Source of the DNA: Stemphylium vesicarium
Taxonomy: Eukaryota > Ascomycota > Dothideomycetes > Pleosporales > Pleosporaceae
Length of the DNA: 64,000 nucleotides
Assembly: GCA_004380135.1 (NCBI GenBank)
Contig: QXCR01000064.1
Span: 1-64,000 of the forward strand
Direction of reading: 5' to 3'
This document shows positions 1-9,833 of this stretch, piece after piece. The notes under the pieces are model-generated. The model ran no database searches, had not been told where the DNA came from, and saw only the letters and a list, made by a program, of their open reading frames with translations. The stretch's first letter is position 1. Each line of letters opens with the position of its first letter. The position numbers and the translations under genes were made by a program.

Positions 1-9
1 GGGGGGGGG
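1..9. repeat. Homopolymeric G run at window edge
   Basis: Nine consecutive G bases open the window, followed by TGGG. It lies about 190 bp upstream of the transporter start. It may be a genuine G-tract or a sequence-end artefact; nothing else can be said. Confidence 0.6.
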
Positions 10-199
10 TGGGCCACGCACATGGCATGTATATATGCCCACCGCAGTCTCCGCAGTTTGCTCTCCACTCCAGAACTCTACGAATCTCCCGCTGTATACG
101 TTGCGGAGTTCGAACTGGACGCCCTTGTCGATCACTACCAAGTCGATCACTTTGTTGTTACCATCATTTGAAAGGAAGCCCTAAGGGACTACCGTCAAA

Positions 200-1836
200 A
201 TGGTCTCCTCCACGAGAGTGTACAACTGGTACATTTCGCTCGTTGCAGCATCATGCATGGTGCTCTACGGTTACGATGCGTCTGTTTTCAACGCACTCCA
301 GAACTCCAAGCATTGGGTTGCCTACTTCGATAGCCCAGGTCCAAACATCATTGGAGCCATCAACACCTCATACACCGTTGGTGCTGTCTTTGCTGGTTTC
401 TTCTTGGTAAGACATCAATGAGTGGAGTGTCACAACGAAAGCATGTGCTAATCTTGTCTCGTGCAGGGTGGACCTCTCGCTGATTTCGCCGGTCGACGAG
501 TCGGTATGGCTGCGGGATCAATCTGTGTAATCATCGCAACCTTGATGCAAACATTCGCTCCCCGTGGTCAAATCGGTGTCTTCATCGCCGGTCGTGTCCT
601 CATCGGTATCGGTCAAGGTCTTGCATTGACAGCCGGATCCATCTACATTGGCGAGCTATCACCTCCCGAGATTCGAGGAAAGATCATGTCTTTCTGGCAA
701 ATGTTCTACTCAGTCGGTTCCTTCATCGCCTACTGGATCAGCTTCGGTACTTCCAAGAACCCTGAGAAGCTCGGCGAGTGGGACTGGAAGATGGTTGTCA
801 TCTTCCAGATGCTTGTGCCCATCATCATCCTGTCCCAGGTCTTCTTCATCCCCGAGTCTCCTCGTTGGTACGTGCAGAAGAACCGCAACTACGACAAGGC
901 CCGTCGCTCGCTTCGCCGCGTTCGTGCGACGGAACAGGACGTCGAGGATGAAATCACGACTATCCGCGAAGCCATTGAGTTCGAAGCTGAAGCCATCTCC
1001 TCTGGATACTCTGCTCTGTGGAAGGACAAGTCTGTCAGGAAGCGCATGTACATTGCGATGATTGTCAATGGTGGCCAGCAAATCACTGGACAAGGAACAC
1101 TCAACACCTACAGCACCATCATCTACAAGAAGGTCTTTACAAGCGCAGACACAATCTCCCTCATCAACGCCCTCAACGCCACTTTCAGTATCCTCTTCAC
1201 GCTCAACGCTACATGGACTGTTGATCGCTTCGGTCGCAAGTTCCTCTTCATCGTCGGTGGTATCGGCATGGGCCTTTGCATGCTCATCGCCGCCACCGTA
1301 GAGACACAGACCCCATCGCTGCCGAACGGAGCCAAGTCGCAGCCCGTTGGTATCGCAATTGTCTTCCTCATGTTTCTCTTCGCCTTCTTCTGTAAGTTAT
1401 CCTCTACCCTACCTACCTCCACCAAGCCATCCACTAACACTCACAATCAGACAAACCCTCCTGGGGCGCGACCGTCTGGATCTTCACTGCTGAGATCTTC
1501 TCCATGAACATCCGTGCGCAAGCCGTTGGCATGTGCTCCCAGAGCCAAAACGTCGTCAACTCCATCGTCCAGCAGTTCTTCCCCATCTTCCTGAAGAACG
1601 AGGGCTTCTACGCCTTCTACATGTTCGCCGCTATCAATATGCTGCTTGCTGTCTTCGTTTGGTTCTGCGTCCCAGAGACTAAGCAGGTTAGCCTCGAGGA
1701 GATGGACGCCATCTTTGGCGGTAAGAACCATGTTGTTGAGGGTGCGGCGATTGAGCACAAGGACCCTACGAGACACGAGAGTATCACTGTTGATGCTGAG
1801 GGTAAGGGTGCTGTTGAGAGGGTCGAAAAGGCTTAG
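200..1836 (+). CDS. MFS sugar/hexose-type transporter, 505 aa
   Basis: Exons are 200-406, 467-1391 and 1451-1836, with 60- and 59-nt GT-AG introns. Twelve hydrophobic segments are expected for a plasma-membrane proton-coupled sugar porter of the major facilitator superfamily. Family marks visible in order are the N-terminal YGYDASVFN segment in TM1, GGPLADFAGRRVG after TM2 (the loop 2-3 signature), PESPRWYV before the central loop, the QQITGQ segment in TM7 resembling the hexose-binding QQxxG motif, DRFGRKFLF in loop 8-9, and PETK at the end of TM12. The acidic, lysine-rich C-terminal tail is cytosolic by analogy. The start at 200 has a good context (CAAAATGG). The second intron falls inside TM10 and restores FYKPSWGATVWIF. 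Substrate cannot be read from sequence; quinate, pentose or disaccharide permease are alternatives within the family. Confidence 0.9.
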
Positions 1837-2136
1837 GTAGTTCTGATTAGAAAGAGTGAGCGGAGGCCTGGATGATGTTGCGAGTTCCGGTATTGGGTTC
1901 TCTCCTGTTGTGGTATGGTAGTGTACCAAGGTTGAATCACAAGTCTTTTCGACCAACACCATGGTTTCTCACCCGAATATTCTTTCAAATCCGTGTGGAG
2001 TTTTCTTCATTGTTCTACTAAACCATAATTTCTCATCACATTACGCTTTCTCCATGGCTACTTAAATATGGCCTTCTTGTTGCATCGTCGCACACGCGAC
2101 ACTTTCCCAAGATCCAAAGCATAACTGTCAACCAAC

Positions 2137-2877
2137 ATGACTGGAGCTGCTAAAACGACGATTAAGCGTGCAGCTTCACCCCCGAACAACCCACCATCCC
2201 TTCCCGTAGGCTCTTCTCAAGTAATCACCCTCGCACCCGACATTACCATCGCCACTACTCCACTACCACAAATAACAATCACCAAGCCATCTTCCCCCAA
2301 AAGCCAATTTCATGCCACAACACCACCTCAAGATATCCCAAAGCCAACAAAATCCCCTCTTCTCACCCGTTTGAACCAGGAAATCCAAGTGGCCAGGCCC
2401 ACAGGATTTCAACCGACTCCTTACAGGCCAAGCCTAAACTTTCTCCCGCCTTCTTGGAAACCCCTCCCGGCGCGCGTTCACCACAGAAACGATAACGTAA
2501 CTCATTACTGTGCGCCGGGGAGTAGTGGTTGGGAAGGCGCGCAGCAAAGACGTGTGGCGCAGAGTCAGGCTGAGATAGGCAGGATTGATAAGACATGGGC
2601 TACGAGTGGGGGAGGGGCTGTTATAGATTTTGCGGAGGATAGAAGAAAGAAGAGGGCGGACTTGGTTAGAAGGGCTACTAAGAAGGATCCCAAGGAGAAG
2701 GTAGGGGATGAAAAGGTCAACAATGCTGAGGGGGGTGGTGAAGTTAAGGATATGATACATTCTGGTGTAGAAGGCTATGTCGGGGTCGAAGTTGTAAACG
2801 GAAAAGAAGATAAAGACAGAGAGAACCCCTTGCGCCTGGAGAAGATAGGCGATATAGTTGAAGAATTTGATTGCTAG
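2137..2877 (+). CDS. Hypothetical proline-rich/basic protein, 246 aa
   Basis: This is a single open frame with start context CAACATGA. I do not recognise the family. The first 100 residues are rich in Pro, Thr and Ser and probably disordered. A more ordered middle block runs from about residue 90 to 185, with the sequences FLPPSWKPLP, HYCAPGSSGWEG and VIDFAEDRRKKRADLVRRA. The last third is rich in Lys, Glu and Val. There is no signal peptide or membrane segment. It is convergent with the F-box gene, whose stop lies 89 bp away on the other strand. An antisense frame (2434-2970, minus) overlaps it, but the plus frame has the ATG, the length and a clear 5' leader. It is probably a lineage-restricted protein; the function is unknown. 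Confidence 0.6.
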   Translation: MTGAAKTTIKRAASPPNNPPSLPVGSSQVITLAPDITIATTPLPQITITKPSSPKSQFHATTPPQDIPKPTKSPLLTRLNQEIQVARPTGFQPTPYRPSLNFLPPSWKPLPARVHHRNDNVTHYCAPGSSGWEGAQQRRVAQSQAEIGRIDKTWATSGGGAVIDFAEDRRKKRADLVRRATKKDPKEKVGDEKVNNAEGGGEVKDMIHSGVEGYVGVEVVNGKEDKDRENPLRLEKIGDIVEEFDC

Positions 2878-2966
2878 ATGTGAAAGAATGAACAGCATAC
2901 AGCAATACAAAATGTGGAGCGGGCTTGGTCTTTTCCAAAAACTCCAATGTTTGCCCAAAAGATCCG

Positions 2967-4436
2967 TCATGCAACAAACTCAGTCTGATACTTCGCCTCG
3001 TAGACAGACTTCTTGTCAGGGTTAGAATCGACCTAGAAAATATTAGCATGTCGCATATTCAGAAAATCAAAGGTCTGTAATTCACGTACAAACTCTCTTT
3101 CGCCATCTTTGGCGATAACCATGTGGCCCTCGTACCTCCAAGAATCCGCTTCGGCATGTACTGAAAGCCTGCCCGCCTCATTGACACGATCCAGGATAAA
3201 TGTGGAGATCATTGAAGCGTTGAATATGACCTCGTTTACGACTTCTGCCCAGATTCCCCGGCATAGACTGCAGGTGCTGAAATTGAGGGCTCTGAGTGTG
3301 TCACTATGACGTGTAATGAGATCGATCAAGTCTCGTTCGTTCGCACATACACCTCGGAGGCTCAACGAGCGAAGCTTCGGCCATGTTGATCCAAGGCCCA
3401 AGTAGCTGAAGATGGGACCTCCATGGGGAATAATATGACCGTACATGGCGAAGGCAGGGTAGACCCAGGCGGATATTCCAAACGAAAGATGTCGCAAGAC
3501 TTGGGCTGCCTCAACCACCTTGGCCAGATTGTCAAGTCGCTTAGCCGATTCCTCAATCTCATCGGAATGGCCCATGCCAATAGTTCTTCTGTTGTCTCTA
3601 GAAAGCGACACATTGAGTTCTAATCTGACCAGATGACAAAAGAGGTGCTTTGCAGCGTCAAGATCACTTGGTCCAGGGAACGAAAACATGGCTAGTGAAA
3701 ACTCAGTTCTTCCTCCGGTACTACGGGGCGCTTCTACAGTGAGCTGCTCGACACCGGTATATCCCGACAGAAAGACGGCGCCGATTAGTTGACGAAAAGG
3801 GTGGTCGGAAGCAGTAAGTTCACTGCTACCGAAAGATCCTGGGGGAGATCCTGGAGGAAGAAGATCACGCAGCTCCTTCTTTTCCATGGGAATGATGTGA
3901 TGATGTGGCGAATATCGGATAGACGAAATGTTCTGCATGTTCTCTAGACCTCGTGCAAGTGTTTGTAAGAGGACTTCATCAGCTATCATATTCACTTGGT
4001 CCTCGTACAGGGTTCCATAGCGTTTCCATCTATATATGTGTTAGCGAAGCTTATCTGTCGAAGCAACAAGTAATTATTTAGAACACTGCGTCACATACCT
4101 AAGCCGCTCCGACCATCTTGGCAGGGAAATGAACTTCTTTGCGGCCTTTTCATGTCGCTGGTAAGTGCATTGATGGTAGGCGAGATTCGATTCGTAAACT
4201 GTTCCGTCGAAGATGATCTCTCTCACATAGCCAGAATAGATCGAATGAAGTGATACGTTCTGGCAAGCACCAAGAGCCTGGTATCTCGCACATGCGACCA
4301 CACTTCGAAAAAGAGCTGGGGTAGCATTGTCTCTGAACCCCGTACTTACGGCCCTTGCAGCCTTGACATCGACAGTCCCAAGGTAATCGAAGATTTGGAT
4401 CTGGAGCTCGGCGGGTAAAAGGGCGAAATGACCCAT
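2967..4436 (-). CDS. F-box domain protein, 447 aa
   Basis: Exons on the minus strand are 4436-4099, 4029-3090 and 3032-2967; introns are 69 and 57 nt and canonical. Residues about 4-45 (LLPAELQIQIFDYLG followed by AARAVSTGFRD) form a degenerate F-box, the Skp1-binding part of SCF ubiquitin ligases. The rest carries short leucine-rich stretches (LRSLSLRGVC, LRALNFSTCSL) suggesting a divergent LRR-type substrate-binding region, common in the large expanded F-box families of filamentous fungi. The last intron was placed from a GTACGT donor and a CTAATATTTTCTAG acceptor; splicing replaces an early stop with a 22-codon tail. An in-frame GTG at 4448 exists, but the ATG at 4436 begins directly before the F-box. 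Substrate unknown. Confidence 0.75.
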
Positions 4437-4924
4437 ACTGTAAAGCACCCTGATGGACGTAATAGAATGGTCGGGGTTATTGCAGCGGCTCGAGTGTCAA
4501 AGTGAGATGATGTGCGTGCTGTGTGTGGTCTTTGTGTTCGATAGCGTTTGTGGTTGTCACGTTCCAGGATTCTGTGAAGTGATGGAAATAGAGAAGTAAC
4601 GCAGATGTTTGCTAGGCGAGTGAGGTGTAAGTGTGGGGAAGTGGAGCTAGGCTGCAAGGCAGGAGGCATTGATGGTGCGCCAATGAGAGAAGAGCCCACG
4701 ACCATGGATCTGGGCGCACCAGATTGACCTTCAAACGGCAAAAGAGCTGCACATCATATTAGCCTGCCACCCCGAGGGAAAGGCCAATAGCTGAAGGTAC
4801 CTGGATGGCAGCTAAAGAAACCCACACATTTTAAATCATGTGTTTCGGTGGGGAATTTGACCATACATAGTAGTCGGATATATTGTCCAAGGTATTTGTT
4901 TAGAAGTACAAGGCGGACATTACA
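4437..4924. other. Intergenic: F-box upstream region and ERCC1 3' side
   Basis: This 488-bp stretch holds the upstream region of the minus-strand F-box gene next to the 3' flank of the ERCC1 gene. Short frames here have no ATG-supported coding character. I see no repeat or RNA gene. Confidence 0.6.
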
Positions 4925-5983
4925 TTACTGTTTCCGCAACTTACTGAGGGCTGCCATGACGCCCTCGCTCACATCTTCATTTGCTTGTTTCCTTTTTGCG
5001 GGCTTTGCAGCTGACATCTCAGCCTCGCGCATGGCCGCCTCATCGTCTTCGTTGAGGTCTTCAGCAGGACGATGATCAGGTCGCTTGTCCGCGTCCGATC
5101 CGGATGCTGCAAAAGGAGCGGATCTCTCCAGCTCGATTGCAAGAGGTACAGCGTCATCCACTCTTTGATGTGCTGTGTCACCAGCACCTGTCGTGGTTGG
5201 CGTCGGGTTTTCACCTTCTGCCATGGTAGCTTGGTTGCTCGACTGTGTGAGCCCCCGTTTTGCTGCCTTCTTTACCCTAAACGGCTCCCTGACGGAATTG
5301 CACCATCGCTGAACTTTCTTGTCACCCCAGCCTGCAATCAGCCCAATTTCTTCAGGTGTAGCGTTGATGGCAGTACGAATGCTACCAAAGTTGGAGACTA
5401 AACCAACTGCATCCGTTTTGTTGATGCTGCGCGGCACAGTGATGAACTCGACCATGTTTTCGGAGTAGGTACCGGCCTGCTGGGCGCGGATACTAGTGGG
5501 CGCTGCATTTTCGAATGTCTTGAAAAGCTCCAGATAGCGACCGGCTTCCTGGGCGCTCCAGCACAACATGACTGTGACATTGTTGACTAGTGACGTCTTT
5601 GACAATTCCCTCAGTGGATCTTCGTGATTTTCAATGTCGACCATGGTAAGTAGGATGCGCAGACTGTATTGGCCTTTGAGATCTCGGATACGGTTGTAGA
5701 TGTATTCGGGATGCAGGCGGTGGTACTTGAGTGACAGGAACAGGGCGCATGTTGTGGCACCAACGACATAGTCGGCCGGGATGTCAGAGTACTCCCAGGC
5801 TACGGCGCGCACACTGTTGAGAATGGGGTTGCCCTTCTGGCGCGGCGAGACCAGGATGGAGCTGGGGCCGGATCGCGATGGCAAAGCCTGGGGTTTCGGC
5901 TGCTGGACCTTGGGCGGGTTGCTAGTGGCAGTCTGCGTAGCGTTTGCTGGAAGTGCAGCGGCGCGCTTGCTGGAATCATCCAT
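4925..5983 (-). CDS. rad10: ERCC1/Rad10/Swi10 DNA excision-repair subunit, 352 aa
   Basis: This is the non-catalytic partner of the XPF/Rad1 structure-specific endonuclease, which cuts 5' of lesions in nucleotide excision repair and acts in interstrand crosslink repair and single-strand annealing in the nucleus. Residues 50-175 form the inactive nuclease-like central domain (start GNPILNSVRAVAWEYSDIP, then YVVGATTCALFLSLKYH and HPEYIYNRI). The HRL...HPEYI stretch is diagnostic of the family. Residues 188-230 (INKTDAVGLVSNFGSI, EEIGLIAGWGDKKVQRW) are the tandem helix-hairpin-helix used for XPF dimerisation. N- and C-terminal tails are low-complexity; the tail ends in a basic stretch. It has no intron. 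The gene is head-to-head with MED19, the start codons being 473 bp apart. Confidence 0.95.
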   Translation of the reverse strand: MDDSSKRAAALPANATQTATSNPPKVQQPKPQALPSRSGPSSILVSPRQKGNPILNSVRAVAWEYSDIPADYVVGATTCALFLSLKYHRLHPEYIYNRIRDLKGQYSLRILLTMVDIENHEDPLRELSKTSLVNNVTVMLCWSAQEAGRYLELFKTFENAAPTSIRAQQAGTYSENMVEFITVPRSINKTDAVGLVSNFGSIRTAINATPEEIGLIAGWGDKKVQRWCNSVREPFRVKKAAKRGLTQSSNQATMAEGENPTPTTTGAGDTAHQRVDDAVPLAIELERSAPFAASGSDADKRPDHRPAEDLNEDDEAAMREAEMSAAKPAKRKQANEDVSEGVMAALSKLRKQ

Positions 5984-6456
5984 ACTGACCGTCGACTATG
6001 GGCGCAGGCATTGACAAAGGCAGGCGGCGCTTTGTTGCCTTGTTCTTAGGCGATGTCTGGTTGACACACCCTAGCAATAAAGGCGGTTTTAGATCACGGA
6101 ACCATGGACCGACAGCGCATGTCACGTGCACGCAGGCGTTGAGCCCAAACCGCCGGTCAACCCCATCATCTCCTTCGCATCTTCACATCTTCAGCCGACC
6201 AACGACCCTCCCGCGCCCGCCTCTGCCACGACGCCGCTGCGCCCATCTCCCGCAGCCCAAGACGCCTGAACACCGCGGCCGCAACCCCCTCGAATGCGCA
6301 TTATCGAGTAGAGCGCCCACACCCTTGCTGCCGCGGTCGACCCGCGCAGAAGCACGCCAAGCGGTCCTATTACGAGCCCTACCTTCACCCGCTGCCACAG
6401 GCCTGCCGCACGCCTCGGAGCTCCTCACTCACCCCAACCCCCCTCCAGCGGCCTCT
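5984..6456. promoter_or_regulatory. Shared upstream region of ERCC1 and MED19
   Basis: This 473-bp divergent intergenic region is GC- and C-rich. It contains an open frame in phase with MED19 from 5998 with no stop, discussed in the findings. No TATA box is evident. Both promoters must lie here. Confidence 0.6.
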
Positions 6457-7665
6457 ATGTCGGATCACAGCGCAAAACGCCAACGCCTGGACTCGATAGG
6501 AAGATTCTCACCCGCCAGCCCGCCCTTTGACGTCGCTGCCAAGGCGAGCAGCCAGACGACAAAGACGCCCATCCACCCGCGCACACCCACTTCACCACCC
6601 TACTCCTCGATGAATTCGCAATCCAATGGAGGCTTTTCCACGACTAACACGGCTACGTCGTCGGACCGCTCCCCGCAGTCCTCGGTGCCCATGTCCCAGT
6701 CTCTCTCGCAGTCGGCGACATCGGCATCCACCCAGCACCCCTTTCCCACTCCCGCGAGCACCGCCGGCTTCCTGTCGAGCGCCAATGTCGACAGCGATGG
6801 CGATGCGACGATGGAAGAGAGCGCCGACGATGATGCAGCACCCGGCCGCAGCCACAGACTTTCCAACCACAACCGGCAAAGAGACTCGGCATACACACAA
6901 GACGGACGACTGAAAGCTGCCCAGGGTATCAGCGGGAGCCAATTGTTCAAACTCAACACGGAAAAGATTGAGACGTCACGTCCGCACGCCTCGCAAAATT
7001 TCATCACACTCTACAGGCTCGAGCCGCTCGCCAGCTCCGTAGCCCGCAATGACCCGGTAACAGGCGAGAAGATTAACAAGCTTCGCAAGTCCTACGAGGG
7101 CCACATCAAGCAGATGCAGATCGCCGGCAAGCCCAAGGCGACCAAGATGGACGGCGTATTCCGCGATCTACTAATGCTACCCGAAGAGATATGGCAACCG
7201 AACCATGTCCAAAACCGCGAGCCTCAGAAGACTGCACTGACGCCAGATGGTACAGGCTTGACTCCGGATTTCAGCCAACTTCTCGATGGCGCATTCGCAG
7301 GCATGGGTCCTGGATCCCTCCCCAATGCAGACGCGAACAAATACAAGGCATATCTAGGCACCGACGACACGGCCAAGCCAAAGGCCCAAGAAGCACCACC
7401 GCAACGGCCCACATCCTTTACGTCCTCTACAGCAACGCCCAACAGTCATTTCAATAGCAGGGGTGTACCAAGGCCAGAAAGATCAGGGTCGAAGCGCGCC
7501 TACACCGACGCGGCGTTTCAAGGCTATGGCGAAGGCTTTGGAGACGACTACGCAGACTCGACCGGAGGCGAAGATACGCCAGGGGGAAACATGGCGAACA
7601 AGAGGCGGAAGCTACAATTTGAACGAACATCACATTCGGTAGAAGTAGGTGGTGCACGGCGATAG
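6457..7665 (+). CDS. med19: Mediator subunit 19 (MED19/Rox3), 402 aa
   Basis: This is a head-module subunit of the Mediator complex that couples transcription factors to RNA polymerase II. The conserved Rox3 core lies in the middle: GISGSQLFKLNTEKIETSRP, QNFITLYRLEPLASSVARND, then GEKINKLRKSYEGHIKQMQI and FRDLLMLPEEIWQPNHV. The flanks are typical of fungal MED19: a Ser/Thr/Pro-rich N-terminus beginning MSDHSAKRQRLD and a C-terminal tail ending in a basic NKRRKLQFERT segment that could be a nuclear signal. There are no introns. I chose the ATG at 6457 because MSDHSAKRQRLDS matches the usual family start, although the frame stays open upstream to 5998. It shares a divergent upstream region with ERCC1. 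Confidence 0.9.
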   Translation: MSDHSAKRQRLDSIGRFSPASPPFDVAAKASSQTTKTPIHPRTPTSPPYSSMNSQSNGGFSTTNTATSSDRSPQSSVPMSQSLSQSATSASTQHPFPTPASTAGFLSSANVDSDGDATMEESADDDAAPGRSHRLSNHNRQRDSAYTQDGRLKAAQGISGSQLFKLNTEKIETSRPHASQNFITLYRLEPLASSVARNDPVTGEKINKLRKSYEGHIKQMQIAGKPKATKMDGVFRDLLMLPEEIWQPNHVQNREPQKTALTPDGTGLTPDFSQLLDGAFAGMGPGSLPNADANKYKAYLGTDDTAKPKAQEAPPQRPTSFTSSTATPNSHFNSRGVPRPERSGSKRAYTDAAFQGYGEGFGDDYADSTGGEDTPGGNMANKRRKLQFERTSHSVEVGGARR

Positions 7666-8493
7666 CAACGCCAGCATTTTCTTTCGCACATTTCAACTTA
7701 ACAGCATTGGGGTTTCCGGCTCTCTCTCTCTCTCCACAAACGGCGTTTACAGGAAAATTTTCGGGTTTCACGAAAGCTACGGCGACGATACTGGAGCTTG
7801 CTCGGAACGGCGTGTAAAAACGTTACCATTGACATCATTACCATCACCATCACTACAACAACAACAACAAACCCCACAACAACCACTACCACCACATCAT
7901 TTACTATTGGCATAATGCGCAGCGGCAAGCAGGCGATCGATCGAACGAAGGCGAAGCGGACGGTATGACGATCATGATATTCCTATACCAACTTTATACA
8001 TACATGGGAGTGCAAGGGAAACACCAGATTGGAGGCGCCAGGATGTCGGTTTGTGTCTGTTCTTTTCTCTTGCTTTTCTTTTCTCTTTTTTTTTCGCGCG
8101 CGCACGCGTGTGTCTGGTGGAACTTTTGTTTACCATCCAGTGGGAAATGTTCCTTTTTTTTTCATTCCCCAAACACACATACACATACACCCCTACTTCG
8201 AAATGTGCATATTTTGGGAGGCAGCAAACCCCCTCATGATACCCTTGGGATTTACCACGCAGCAATTGTTTGCGGATCCTATTATAAAATGAATCGAACC
8301 GTAAAGTCTAAATTAGAAGTTTCCTTGCATGTGCACATGTGTGAAGATTGGGACTATTTAATAAATGTCGAGCAAATGAAGGGTAGAAATCACATGTGCA
8401 AATGGGACATTCACGTGGTATATACTCCCAGGCAGAGTATTTTTACATTTACTACTCGCAACCATACATTTTAATATACAATCCGTGGCACAT
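7666..8493. other. Convergent 3' region of MED19 and uL10m genes
   Basis: This 828-bp interval lies between two convergent genes. It contains a CT run (about 7720-7735), an ACA/CAA tract (about 7855-7870), T-rich runs and TATA-like AT-rich stretches expected of 3' UTRs. Frames of up to 169 codons here have low-complexity, non-protein-like composition. No gene is supported. Confidence 0.6.
7855..7870. repeat. ACA trinucleotide microsatellite
   Basis: About five ACA units in a row lie in the probable 3' UTR of MED19, followed by imperfect CAA/CCA triplets to about 7895. Confidence 0.6.
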
Positions 8494-9543
8494 TTATTCC
8501 TTGTTCTCCTCTTCTGGGCCCTTCTCCTTCTCCTCCATGTCCATCCGCCTTCCCTCAACGGTGAAGTAGAGGCTCTTGCTTGCGCCCTCCAATGCACTGG
8601 TGAGGCTACCACCAACACCTTGAAGCATGTGAACAAGCTGTGCCCTGAGGCCGTCAAGGCCTCCGTCGATACCACCAACCCATTTAGCACCCTCAACATC
8701 GAACACCTTGCCTTCAACCCTTGCGCCCAACAACATCAGCTTCTGGAGACCAGCCTGCACAGCGGGCTCGTAGTAATCTGGGCTCGCTCTTCTGGTTGGT
8801 GCGGGGAAGTTGGGCTTCGAGGGCGAGAGAATGGATAACACGGTCTTGAGGTATTCCGGTGCGACGTTGGGGAACGCTACGACAGCGAGGGGTCCGGATA
8901 GCAAAGGCTCCAATTCCAACTTCAACTTTCTGTTATTCGCAATCTCGTGTGCCCGCCTCGACAGGCCATGGGCAAAGCGCTCGTCCTCGGCGTCATTGCT
9001 CGTGTTGGGTATCTGCGCGCTCGTCGGCGTCCGCGGGTCGGTGGGATGCTTTGCATGGTCCATGATGGAATCTTCAGGGTTGAAGAACTCGACAACTCTC
9101 AATGCGCTTGCGAAGATGTTTGTCTGTATGACTTGCATCTTGATTTCGTCGCCCAGCGTTTCCTGGCCATTGGCCTCCCTTGAAGCATCCAGCTTGTTCA
9201 ATGCAATTGCCAGCTCTCGTCTTATGCTCATCCATTCCACAGCCTTGACATTGTTGTGTTGGAAGATCAGGATCAGAGGTGACGACCTTAGCAGCGACTG
9301 ATATTGCCGGTGTAATTGTGTCTTGCGGACCTCCGGTGGTTTGTGAGAAGGCGGTTGGGTGGGCGGGTATCGTAATACTGGCGGTGCGGCTTTGTGTGTC
9401 TGTTGGATGGGAGGTGCGGGGGTCGTCGCCGAGGCTGTTGCAACAGAGGCGTAGGTTGCGATTGCGGGTAGAGAGATTGGGTGGGTAGGGCGAGAGATAC
9501 AGACGCGGAAGGCGCGCGGCCGTATGCGTATCCGTGGAGGCAT
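8494..9543 (-). CDS. mrpl11: Mitochondrial large-subunit ribosomal protein uL10m, 349 aa
   Basis: This is a mitochondrial member of the L10 ribosomal protein family, the base of the L7/L12 stalk on the 54S subunit (yeast MrpL11). The first 45 residues are Arg/Ser/Ala-rich with almost no acidic residues, as in a mitochondrial presequence (MPPRIRIRPRAFRVCISRP). The L10 fold follows: VRKTQLHRQYQSLLRSSPLI, then LILIFQHNNVKAVEWMSIRRELA, and later LLSGPLAVVAFPNVAPEYL and LMLLGARVEGKVFDVEGAKW. The C-terminal extension ends in a Glu/Lys-rich tail. The open frame extends to a TTG at 9573, but the first ATG is 9543. It is a single exon, head-to-head with mitochondrial prolyl-tRNA synthetase across 290 bp. 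Confidence 0.85.
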   Translation of the reverse strand: MPPRIRIRPRAFRVCISRPTHPISLPAIATYASVATASATTPAPPIQQTHKAAPPVLRYPPTQPPSHKPPEVRKTQLHRQYQSLLRSSPLILIFQHNNVKAVEWMSIRRELAIALNKLDASREANGQETLGDEIKMQVIQTNIFASALRVVEFFNPEDSIMDHAKHPTDPRTPTSAQIPNTSNDAEDERFAHGLSRRAHEIANNRKLKLELEPLLSGPLAVVAFPNVAPEYLKTVLSILSPSKPNFPAPTRRASPDYYEPAVQAGLQKLMLLGARVEGKVFDVEGAKWVGGIDGGLDGLRAQLVHMLQGVGGSLTSALEGASKSLYFTVEGRRMDMEEKEKGPEEENKE

Positions 9544-9833
9544 TCCGAGGCTGTCAGAAACTCTGCAGAACAACAGAGTCTCGCAGTATATGGGCGGTAC
9601 TCACGTGAGATGTCGTCGTGTCGCAATTGAGAGGCAGAGTTGCGTCTCCAAATATTTCCATGCGCTTGAGATTCCGACGTGGTCTGTGCTTACATCTTCA
9701 AGACGGCGGCTCTCAGTTTCAAGTCATCAACGAACGAATCACAAGATACGCCATTTCCGAGTCAACCTTTGAATTCGGGCATTATTTTCGTCCATCAAGC
9801 CCTTTGACCAGACATTGTCGCAGTTGCGCTCGC
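9544..9833. promoter_or_regulatory. Shared 290-bp divergent promoter of uL10m and mitochondrial ProRS
   Basis: Only 290 bp separate the two start codons, so the core promoters and both 5' leaders must be packed here. No TATA box is obvious. Both products act in mitochondrial translation. Confidence 0.65.

Noticed and set aside
2434..2970. 178-codon minus-strand open frame
   Set aside because: It overlaps the plus-strand hypothetical gene and the last F-box exon; it has no family features and the start is not supported.
7965..8474. 169-codon plus-strand open frame after MED19
   Set aside because: It lies in T-rich, low-complexity sequence between convergent genes, with no motif and an improbable composition.
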